From Rhexocercosporidium sp. MPI-PUGE-AT-0058 (taxonomy: Eukaryota > Ascomycota > Leotiomycetes > Helotiales): DNA of 64,000 bases. A program made the translations under genes and the position numbers. Below are positions 54,629 through 64,000 of the stretch, piece by piece. The notes under the pieces were generated by a model. It had not been told where the DNA came from, did no database searches, and was given only the letters and a program-made list of their open reading frames with translations. Each line of letters begins with the position of its first letter. Position 1 is the stretch's first letter. The stretch spans positions 62,001 through 126,000 of the forward strand of contig JAGTJL010000006.1 in NCBI GenBank assembly GCA_020746875.1, given 5' to 3'.

Positions 54629-56755
54629 GTTTTGCGGAGTGCGGATTGAGTCCAGCCAGACTAGCTTGATATCAAGTAAGGAGTATGTGAGGTCTAGACC
54701 AGAAGGTCAACAAACCCAACCCTACGAGACGAACAGATTCCATTAAGTAACCTCCCGTCCCCCAAAATATCTCCCAGAATGCGGCCACCATCAAACAAAA
54801 GTACCACGTAGCACAAGAGTCAAGAGGACATATGCACGTCAAGTCGTTACACGATGCGCAGCTGAAAGAGCTCAGTACAAGGGTCGTACCAATGATTGCG
54901 GCCGTATATATTATCTTTCATGGGCCCCAGGTCAGTAAACGCTTCTCGATCCTTGGGATTTTCAACGGGCCGGTAGCCTATTAACCCATTCCCTTATCAT
55001 GAGTTGATGATCCTTGATCTGGGGATTTCAACGAGTGAGAGAGCAGCGGTCGTTTAGAGATTGAGACTGGGGGTTGAAGTGACAGGGGCCTTGTGTTGAT
55101 GGGCCTTATTTTAGTAGCCCCAAGCTCTTGGTTCTTCATCTTGATCTTGAAGGTGATGATTTTAGAATCATCTTGTCTTTTGAATGTGCCTGAAGGAGGA
55201 AATCTCTAGGTTGTATCACCAAGACTCGCAGCTGCTATCATTTTCAGTGAACTTTCTCTGCCAGTCAAGGTCTTTGCGTCGTCTTGATTCATCCACTTCC
55301 AAACAGATTATATTTATGTCCATCACTCACACTCCACTGGCCATCAGCCTTATTTCTCTCGTCGGTTCCTCCCGTTTCAGAATGTCATCCCAGGCTTAAA
55401 TATTCAACAGTTTATTGAACTTGCCTCTCTATCAAGGCATGGAACGTCGCACCCCATCATCGAACCCTCACCCTCCAACCAATCCCAAAGACGCAAAGGG
55501 AAGGATCGCAAACCCCGTAGCGCCACCATCCCATGCCTGTTTCATGCACGAGAGGGACGGAACAGCCAGGTTACACAACATGAGCCATAACAGGAACACC
55601 CGCTAGCGATCAATCTCCCGATTCGCTTCCGAGCATCTTGCCTCACGTCATGGGGAGAGGAGATTATGACTCTTGGATCTTGATGTATAAAGGTGGCACG
55701 TAAAGTCCATAGTAGGTGGTACTGGAGAAGTCAAGTGACGGGCGAGATAAAGGTGCTATCACAACATAGAGTCCAAGAAGCAGGAAACGGGAATTTAGCT
55801 CGGCTGGAGCATGAGGTAAATAAAGATTGGGGGCTAAGCCCATCTACCGGATCGTCCATCTAAATGGGTAAAGTCCGTCCCAGCCCTCCAATCCCCAGTT
55901 CCCATCATGTCCCATCGACCCAAGCTCTATCTAGACTCCAATCTAAAAGCAGCCCTACAACCCCTACTAAGGTTATCTTGTATATTAGCCGAGGAGTCCA
56001 AGTCTAGGTCCTGTGCAGACCGGATAGGACAAGGTGTGAGGTTAGTCCGAAGGGTTGCATAATCTTTCCCCGTTCCAACCAATCACCAAGAAAAGACAAG
56101 CAACAGAGTATCTGGGAGAAAGGAGAACATCGAACGAGGATGGCCTCAAATAGAATGACGAAGAGACTCCCTTCTTCCAGCCCTCCTAGTCAGGCCAGCA
56201 CCAACGTCGGCAAGTCAAAGAAAATCAAGTCAAGCAATCGAGCAGCGACGTCAAAACTACGCAGCACAACATGTAACGAGATTGACAAAGTCAAGAGTAG
56301 AGCACAGCCATTCAGGCCAATTACTAATAAGTATTAAGTCCGCCCATGCATCAATATGACCCCATGCACCCATTCATCCATGCACCCTAAGTACCGCGCG
56401 TAAAATACATACATACAGCGAAAGTCGAAGCTCTAGGCATCAATTCCATCCCATGCCTAGTTTACCACCCCTTCCCTTGCAGCCATTGACTCGTGAGTCC
56501 AGTCCCGATTCGAATCCACCCGGAAATAAAAACACAGGGAATGAATGCAAGAAACGAGGACTCATGAAATAGGCAGGCAGCCTTGTATCCTATCCATCGC
56601 TGGTGGTTGGTATAATACACTCTGACCCTTCCCTGCTCTTTCTCCATGTCTTTCAAACGAGAGAGGCCTTGCTATCCAAAGATAACCAAATGATGACTGT
56701 CTCTACCCATGAAAGGATATGTCCAGAATAAAAAAGAATAAAATTATGTGCTGTC
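54629..56755. other. Intergenic, nothing recognised
   Basis: 2.1 kb without a supportable gene on either strand. A 65-codon basic, Ser-rich frame at 56140-56337 (+) is not conserved to my knowledge. No tRNA-like B box found. Confidence 0.45.
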
Positions 56756-58689
56756 TTAGAAGACGTACTGTTTGGAAGTCAGCTTCGGACGGTATGAAAC
56801 TAAAACGGGCGAGAGACTCACAGGAATGAACAAATAAGGCACCAATTTCTCGTACTCGGTCCACGACTCCCCGTACTTCAGTCTGCAGCGTTGGATATCT
56901 CTGTATGCGCGATGGACGATCATGCAAGAGAAGAATACGGGGTAGAACCATGGGAAGGGACTGTTGAAACCAGTGATCAAACCCCATGTTAGAGCGAAGT
57001 AGGCATCACAGGTGTAGTGGATCTTGCGGGCGTATCCATACCATCCATCAACGAGGATAGAGTCTCCGGATTTGGTCTTGATAGTGCGGGGGTTCTTGAC
57101 GGTTTGCCATGGGAGTTGAGGGAAAGCCTTTCTCTCGGTAAGAGTTCCACGCTCTTGAGAACGGAAACGATTCTTCTGAGAGTTGGTCGTATCCCAGACC
57201 CAGTACATGAAGAGGTAGGAGGTGAAGAGAGCAATTAAGAACGGGGTTCGGAGTGGGTAGCTGTTGATGGTATCCAAGTGATTGGCCACATAGAGGGTGC
57301 AGTGGCAGTAGCTCAAAGGCACACCAGCCAAGTTCCAGAAAATCAACATGAAGCCCCATTTCTCGTAATACATATCCCTGAGAACGTTAGACGGGGTTCG
57401 TCGGAAGCTAGAGAGAACTCACCAAGTGGTTGTAATGCATTCTTCTCCCTTGGAGCAAGCATTGGCATACAAAAAATGAGCCATGACCAAGAACCAAACC
57501 TCGGCTGTAACATAACCGAATTGCTCATATTGACGAGCAGCAGTTCCACAAGAGAGTCCAAAGAGAATGTACCATGGAAGACGAACTTCAAAGAACATCT
57601 TGAAATCCAGAATACCAAAAAGGCGAGGGTTCAATTCAGCTCCCATGAAAAAATCGTAAAGGGGATATCCAGTCATGCGGTGCTGTGCTCCACGAGCAAG
57701 TGCAGAGAAGTATGCAATGATCGAAACTATGAAGCCAGAGCAAATTGCGACGGACATGATAGGTCCAAACTCATCAATGATAGTATAGAGCTTGAAAAGA
57801 CCAGTGTAGTGGAGAGTAGCCATGATAGCAATTGTCGTGTAAAAGGACCAGACAGCCGAGCAGTAGTAAGGGAGCTGCTTGCCTCCCATATGGGGCAATG
57901 GCTTACCATAAGTCCAAACACCAGGAAGAAGACAGTAACAGGCACCCTCAAAGACGAAGAAGGTCCAGTAGATAGTCCAGGCGTAGGCGGAAGGGAAGGC
58001 ATATTCGTAGACAAGGTTTCCCATGTGTCTGAAGAAATCGCCCATGGACTCTCCCTCTGCGGGACGTGGGAACTTGCCATCATAAAACGTGGCTCCGATC
58101 CACATGTAGTACATGAGGAGTGGGAAGCCAATCATCATGGCTGTGACACCAAAGGAGCCGCCAAAGTCGAAATGTCCAGAATAGTCAATCTTCGGATCCT
58201 TCCCAACCTCCCACCCATCAACAATCTTATTTTCGCCATCATCCTTCTTTGCCACTCCATTCACCGCTCCATTGGCTTCTCCATTGCCGTGTCCATTGAT
58301 GGTTCCATATCCGTTCGCACTCCCATTGGCATGTCCGTTTAATGTAGCACCGGTGGCATGGCCATTGGTGGTGTTGCCATTGGTCGTAGCCTCCTTCACC
58401 ATACTGATTTTTCGACTGGGAGTTCTAGATCTGGTGGAGGCGACTTTGGCAGAAGAGTTGTCTGTTGCAGAAGAAGAATCGTCGTCACCTTCGTCCTCGG
58501 GGAACTGTGACTTGCGGCGGTTGTACGGTCTGCGGGCGCGCGGCGTCTCAACAAACCCGAGATGCTCCGTCTTCCTATCGTCAGCTGTTAGTGAAAGGCG
58601 AGATAGTAGAGCTGAACTGCAGCAATGCAGGGGAAGGTTGTGGTGTTGTGTTACTTTGGAGTCTGGCGCAAAGAATATCGTTCCGACAT
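56756..58689 (-). CDS. ERG4: Delta(24(24(1)))-sterol reductase (C-24(28) reductase)
   Basis: Last enzyme of ergosterol synthesis; reduces the C-24(28) double bond with NADPH in the ER membrane. Exons on the minus strand: 58689-58655 ([11 protein letters not shown]), 58574-57423, 57377-56822 and 56767-56756 (only four codons: YVF stop), total 1755 nt (584 aa); introns 80, 45 and 54 nt. The N-terminus is long and disordered with an Asn-Gly-rich stretch ([20 protein letters not shown]). Then the polytopic reductase core: [67 protein letters not shown]-type helices, and the family signature region [20 protein letters not shown] followed by [20 protein letters not shown] and [18 protein letters not shown]. 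Complete and intact. Confidence 0.93.
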
Positions 58690-59578
58690 TTTCGTCGTCT
58701 GCGCAACAGCGAGATTTATAGGAAAAGAGAGAGCGAGAGCAAAGCAACAAGGGTGGAGTGAAATCAGGTAAAGACAGGAATTTAATGGGTCTGTGGTGCC
58801 ATGAATCAATTATTCATCACGAACTCGGCGCACACTCAACGTTCAGGAGTGGAGGAATTGTTGTGAGGATCCTGGTGTTGACGCTAGATCTGGACTCTTT
58901 TGGCGCTGGGTCGCGAAGGAAATTGCCTGGCAGTCGCGTTTTTACAGCCGACAGGGGCAAACCATTAATGTCCGGGTCTCAGCAAATCAGCGTGCGGCGT
59001 CCGCGGGCACCGAATAGGGGGAGATGGGGCGAGGGATTGGTATTTGCTTGTTTGTTCGTTTGTGAACATTCGGGATCTTGTTTCCTGGCCTCAATGAAGC
59101 CATTTGCTAGCACAATTGGTTGGGGTTGTCTCTGAGACCCCGTGCCTAGTTGAGTCAGTGGAGTCCATTCCTACAACGATGAAGATGGTTTTTGATTCAC
59201 AACACCGCACAAAGTAAACATGAATAGCACCTGTCGCCCTGCCAAGCTCTAGATTAATATCGCTTTTATTGTACTATTGTGCTGTGTTTCTAAGGCAAAT
59301 AGCAACACAAATATAATACATTGAAGAAGCTCGCCCTCTACCTAGATGCTTTGCCCACTTTTAGACACCCATCACTCATTCCAGTTGCGCCGTTAAGCTC
59401 ATGCCATGTAAATGGATCAAAGCAGACCCAGCACTTGATGTACAAGGAGAGCTATACGGGCCGAAGGATTCTACCACAGGTAAGATTCGGCGAGGAGAGC
59501 TTCGATCGGAGGCTGTAGTCCCTAGCGAGAAACCTAAACCACCCATGACCAGAAAGACCATCGAAGCCCTCATCCAGC
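58690..59578. other. Intergenic, ERG4 promoter and USP 3' end
   Basis: No gene recognised. No sterol-response element is called with confidence. Confidence 0.45.
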
Positions 59579-62413
59579 TCAGATCTTCTGGTAGAACAAC
59601 ATGTAGGCGACCTTGTTGTCCTTCACCGAGAACTTTTCGGCCTTGGCCTTAGGAGTAGAAGAGCCATTGGCAACAGCTGACCACTTCTTTCCAGTACCAC
59701 TAGCCTGCTTCCACCCATCTTGATCCGCGTCCTCCTCAGCGCCATCAATCGCCGCAAAACCATTGCCCGAAGCCTCCTTCTTGTGAGCATCCAAAGCAGC
59801 CGCAAGAACCTTTGGATCCTCTTCACTTCCACCTTCAGCAACCTCCTCACTTCTCACTCGTCGAATAACTGTATCATCCAGTCTGATCCACTCTTTCCCA
59901 TCCTGTCTCCTCACATCAACAGTGTAGTGACCACCGCTGGCATTCTTCCCATGATGGTAGACGGCAGCGATCAAGCGATACTTGGGAAGTCCGGTGTGAG
60001 CATAGGCCGCACGCTGTTGTCGGGGGAAGACCTCCTTGGGGATCTCCAGCTCCAATGGGTAGCCAACCTTTTTCCAGATCTTTTGAGTTCCTCCAGCATT
60101 GTCGTACTGGAATCGCTTCAAGTGAAGAATAAGGACCGGTGGGAGTGTCTCGATGAAGACCTGCTTGGTAGCAGTGACATTGGGACCCTTTGGAGACTTG
60201 AAATCGCCGTGTAGGACTTCGGAACGAGTGAGGCCTTTGAGAGCATCGACAATGTTGTTCACGTGTGGTGCTCCGATGTCCAGTTGGAGTGGTTGATAGG
60301 GCTCAAGAGTGACAGAGTCTTTCAATCCTGGAACTCTCAATTCTGACCTTAGATTTCCACCAAAAATTTTGGTGAGAGGAGAACCGGTAGCGATGGTCCC
60401 AGATGAGCGGGTGACAGCGGCCTTCTGCTTTGGTCCAACTTCCAACCATCCGTTCTCTTTCCCGGATACCGAGCCTTGGACACTGCCTGCCTCACTTGTT
60501 GGTGATGATGGGCCATTCGTTGGGGTTGCAATGGCTGAGGCATTGTTGGAGGTGCTGTTTCGCATAACGTAGACGCACTCGTCGTGAAGACCTTCAAGAA
60601 GAAATCCAAGAAACTCTTCCGCATCTTGTTGGTGGCCACGCTGCTGGAGTTAGTTATTAGAAACCATACTGGGGGCGAAATAACCCACTCTCATGCTGGA
60701 GAATCTTGGAAGGCGATTGATCACATTGTAGACAAAGTCTGGGGTAAAGGGGTCCCCATATTGCTCCAGGTCTCCATCCTTCAGTCGTCGTCTCAACTGG
60801 TCGACTGATACAGCCGAGTCAATCACTGGGTACTCTTGCTTGAACAGAATCCTGGAGGGGTCAGCAAATTTTCAAGTACAGACTCAGGGTACTGACATAG
60901 CATCAATCAATGGAGTTTCGCTTTTAAAACTATGCGCCGCCCGCTTGCTAACCTGGTCCAAGAAGCTAAAGAAAGGAGTGCAGAAAATCAAAACTTGCAA
61001 AACCTGGCAACTGTTAGCCTTGGATTTCCGTAAACTCCTACAAGAGTGATACATACGGAATTCATGTAGCACATGTTACCGGTGTTGACCAAGCCACGGG
61101 GCTTCAAGAAAGCCACTTTCGAATCGTTGGTGGCAGCATTGAAGGATCTCAACGCCTCAGCAAGAGATTCAGAGTTGGACTTAGCTGCAGCGGGAGTTGT
61201 GCTCCCAAGCCCAGATTCGCTCGGAGGCGCGGTCGAGGTAGCGGCGGCGGGATTGAACAGGCCAGTCCATAGCTTTGGTGTCGACCAAGCTTTTGGAGCA
61301 GGTGCTGCAGTTTCCACCTTGACCTCTCCATTCTCAGCTTGTGCCGCTGGCTCCATGCCCTCAGTCGATGACTCCCCCACCATGGCTGGAGATGCCTGTG
61401 GTTGAGCATCATCCTTCTTCTCTGGGGTTGTCTTTACCTCGCGGGCAACAGTCTTGGGAAGAGCGGGTACAACTGGACCATTTGTTCTCTGCTTGGAAGG
61501 AACTGGGGTGGTTTCTCCTGTCACAGAAGCAGGGGTTTGCTGCGAAGATGGCGTTGTCGGGTTCGTTGAATTGTCCTCGGATGCAGGGTGGCTCGTTGAG
61601 GGGGTTTCGGGTCGAGCCTCCTGTTCAACCTGCTTCTGCTCTCCAATCGGCTCCTCTTCCAGAACATTTTCCGCCTTGTCCTCCTGTCTCTCGAGGGTTG
61701 GCTCGCGCTCCTCCTCCTCGGTCTGCCCTTCTGCGTTTGGAGTTAGGGTAGCTGGGTCTACGGACTTCGATGCTGCTTTGCGCTTTCTTCGAGCTTTTCT
61801 CGCAGGCCAGGATAGGTCGGGTCTCGACAACCAGGGTAACTGAGTCCGATTAGCATTGGCCACGAGCGATCTGCAAATAAACCCTTACCGGAGCCCTAAA
61901 TGGTGGACGAGGAGAGTCCTCTTGTGCTGGCGAAGATGGAGCAATGCTTAGTGCTGTTTGTGGTGTTGGAGGTGTCATAGGGACAGGAACTGTGTGCGAC
62001 GATTGTGTAGACGATGGAGCTTGTAGAGGGGGTGCTTGGTACGGTGTAGATACGGCTGGAGATTGCTGCGGTCGCGGATATGGTTGCGGCTGATGCTGGG
62101 GTACAGGCGCAGGCATATAATGCTGCTGTTGCTGCATAGCTGGAGGAGGAGATCGCACATATGGCGGCGGAGCATATGGATTATACTGGTGAGGTAGAGG
62201 AGCATTGTGATATTGCTGGGGCATCACCTGCGGATAGTAGCTTGCGCCATATGGTTGCATATAGTTTGGGTACATCTGCGGAGGGTATTGCTGATGTTGT
62301 TGTTGTTGCTGTTGGTGCTGATGGTGATGCTGTTGGTATTGGTTTTGAGGCCTCCTCCTGCCCACATCCGGTGGCATGCCTTGCCCTGCCGGCAGATGAC
62401 GGCCGTTCATCAT
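59579..62413 (-). CDS. Ubiquitin carboxyl-terminal hydrolase, Ubp3/USP10-like
   Basis: Cysteine protease that removes ubiquitin; Ubp3-type enzymes work in vesicle trafficking, ribophagy and transcription. Exons on the minus strand: 62413-61889, 61839-61057, 61003-60897, 60851-60689 and 60640-59579, total 2640 nt (879 aa); introns 45-53 nt. The start is the first ATG in frame (MMNGRHLPAGQGM); the frame is open for 64 codons upstream without ATG. The N-terminal third is Gln/Pro/Tyr-rich with a His/Gln run and prion-like character. Then an acidic/Pro part, then the catalytic domain: GLVNTGNMCYMNSVLQVL (nucleophile Cys), GHQQDAEEFLGFLLEGLHDE, LPPVLILHLKRFQYD, KYRLIAAVYHHGKNASGGHY (catalytic His), ending KVAYMLFYQKI. 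Intact. Confidence 0.9.
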
Positions 62414-64000
62414 GCCGGCTTGGGAGGGAGATGCTTCTCCCAACTCAACCGCGTTGAGATCGAATTGGAGCTGTGCGTGCGAAGGTCGAACCGTGTGGGA
62501 GCTTGGAGTGGGATGCGTTTCGCGACTGAGATTCGGCGCGCGGACGAGCGACGAGGCGACGAGGATTAGAGTCGAGGTACCCGTGTCGCCGAGAAGAAAG
62601 GACAATCAATGCAAGGTATGTATTCGAGCTCGAGGTCGTCTTCTCGAGGAGGGTGAGAATGGCGAGTGAGAGTGGGAGTGGGAGTTGGGGTTGGGGGTTG
62701 GACTTGAGGCTGCGATGTCGCGTGAACGGGCGAAGTTGAGTTATGTATCAACTCAGTTCTGGGGGGACAAATCCAAAATTATGAATAGAGGCCGAGCGAA
62801 GTGACCGGACTGGCTGGACGGGCTGGACTGGGATTGGGTCCGGGCGCGCCAAGCCATCGCGGCTAGGTAGGCGAGGCTGGCAAGCGAAGACTTTTAAAGG
62901 TCGGTCATCATGTAACTCGAGACTCAAGTATCTGTCTCTACGTCGAATGGATACAAGGAAATGTTTGTTGCAATATATTTCTGACCTACTTGTCTGATAC
63001 CAATAGGCTATTTGTGGACCGTGAAAACACCACATCATTCCGCGTTTATTTTTACGGTTATAATTAGGAAGTGTTGCCAGTTGCGGCTTATCAATGACAC
63101 TGACTGACTGCATGTAAGAGGGTGAGGCGAGGTGGGACAGCATCAGCGAGTTTGTACCCCAGACACCCGATGCAAGGGCAATCTTCGTCAAAAGGTACTG
63201 ACAGAAGCCGTAGGTTATTGATCTGTGGTTAGCTGACATATACGGGGTTGGATAGTATGCATGGTTTGTTATGAAGCCCAAGCATTAGGAAACCTGAGTC
63301 GATACAGGTTGGCTCGCTCATGTTTTGTCATCGCCAGAAAAGCCATGTCTGGGCCGCTTGATGCTTCAATAAAGTGCATACAACCAACGAGGTACTCAAT
63401 GCCGGTGCCACACATACCAAACATTTCATCATCCATCTCTTTATCCTGTCCTCTCAAGAACTTCCAGCCAGCGGTCATGACAAGGAGGTACCTTAAGGTA
63501 GTCAGTCAGTCCTAGATCTGAGCCCTCCTCCAACGCTTGCCGAACCGAGCACTAGCGCGAATTGCTCTTTGGCTGCACCGTAACCGTAGACCGTAATTAG
63601 TCCTGACAGTCGTACAGTCCTCCGTACCCTTCATCGCCCCTCATCTCTCCCCCATGCCCGTGGATGCTGGATGGATGCTGTGACTCCCGTCCTCTCTCCC
63701 ACCCCACTACAACCCCATCAGCGCCTCTGGCGTCTGTCTGCCTGTCTGTCTGTCTGTCGATTGATTATCAACAGCTTCACTTTCCATTTCCGTCTTCCCC
63801 TTCTCTCTCTTGTTTCCTTCCTTCACCCTCTCCTACGTCATCTCGCCATCGAGCTTCGGCTGTCTCAAGATCCTGCAGCGTTGAACCACTATCGTCCGCA
63901 TTCGCCTTCTACATCTCGAGTTGGACCTCCTTCTACAAGCCATATTTTAGACAACAAAGATAGGACAACAAACTCCAGCTGCAGGCCTCCTTTATACAGC
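62414..64000. other. Right flank: USP promoter, then 5' leader of a gene beyond the window
   Basis: 62414-62700 is the USP leader. 62750-63600 has no recognised gene. 63600-63960 is C/T-rich with CTTCC runs, the typical look of a long fungal 5' leader on the plus strand; a gene probably starts beyond the right edge. Confidence 0.4.
63732..63758. repeat. CTGT microsatellite
   Basis: About six GTCT units with one GCCT interruption (GTCTGTCTGCCTGTCTGTCT...), in a probable leader region. Confidence 0.85.

Noticed and set aside
54629..56755. Possible hidden gene in the 2.1-kb gap
   Set aside because: Both strands were scanned; no exons with conserved motifs or convincing splice-linked frames were seen.
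62748..63281. 177-codon minus-strand open frame
   Set aside because: No recognisable homology and no usual codon bias; probably chance.

Overview
The window reads as nuclear DNA of a filamentous ascomycete (Pezizomycotina; Leotiomycetes is a guess from gene style only). The evidence is many 42-86 nt GT-AG introns with CTRAY-like branch points, fungus-specific families (ERG4 sterol reductase, GH76/Dfg5, GH17 with a serine-rich GPI tail, MBF1, 2EXR), Fot1/pogo transposons, and C-to-T/G-to-A decay that looks like repeat-induced point mutation (RIP: many TAG/TAA stops, TpA-rich, CpG kept).

The window falls into two compartments. Roughly 1-32 kb is a repeat- and pseudogene-rich accessory compartment. 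It holds an intact 10-exon secreted isochorismatase-like hydrolase, a small membrane protein, a broken CCCH zinc-finger gene joined to a Helitron relic, two Fot1/pogo elements almost side by side (6954-9330 and 9411-11859), a mutated CaMKK-type kinase, a Fot5-like transposase relic, a second kinase fragment, a Mup1-like amino-acid permease, a CorA-like membrane protein next to a serine/threonine kinase, and a decayed cysteine-rich small secreted protein. Long stretches (26-29 kb, 30-32.8 kb) hold nothing I can recognise.

Roughly 32.8-64 kb is an ordinary gene-rich compartment with clean exon structures. In order: feruloyl-esterase-like CE1 enzyme (+), MetE-like protein (+), GH10 xylanase with a GPI-type C-terminus (-), 2EXR protein (-), Cdt1 (+), MBF1 (-), DUF1365 protein (+), GH76 mannanase/Dfg5-Dcw1 (-), GH17 glucanase (-), single-pass membrane protein (-), ERG4 (-), Ubp3-type deubiquitinase (-). 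Two divergent pairs (2EXR/Cdt1 and MBF1/DUF1365) share short promoter intervals. Plant-wall (CE1, GH10) and own-wall (GH76, GH17) enzymes lie within 20 kb, which fits a plant-associated fungus.

For most multi-exon genes I assembled the exons by hand and checked that the summed length is a multiple of three. Several genes miss by single bases, mostly at homopolymers (Helitron relic, zinc finger, CorA-like, MetE-like); these may be real lesions or assembly errors. I found no tRNA, rRNA, CRISPR or origin. No clearly undescribed system is proven. The best leads are the zinc-finger/Helitron chimera with its 375-bp internal duplication, the RIP-sparing 90-bp terminal repeats, the decayed cysteine-rich secreted protein and the CorA-like/kinase pair.
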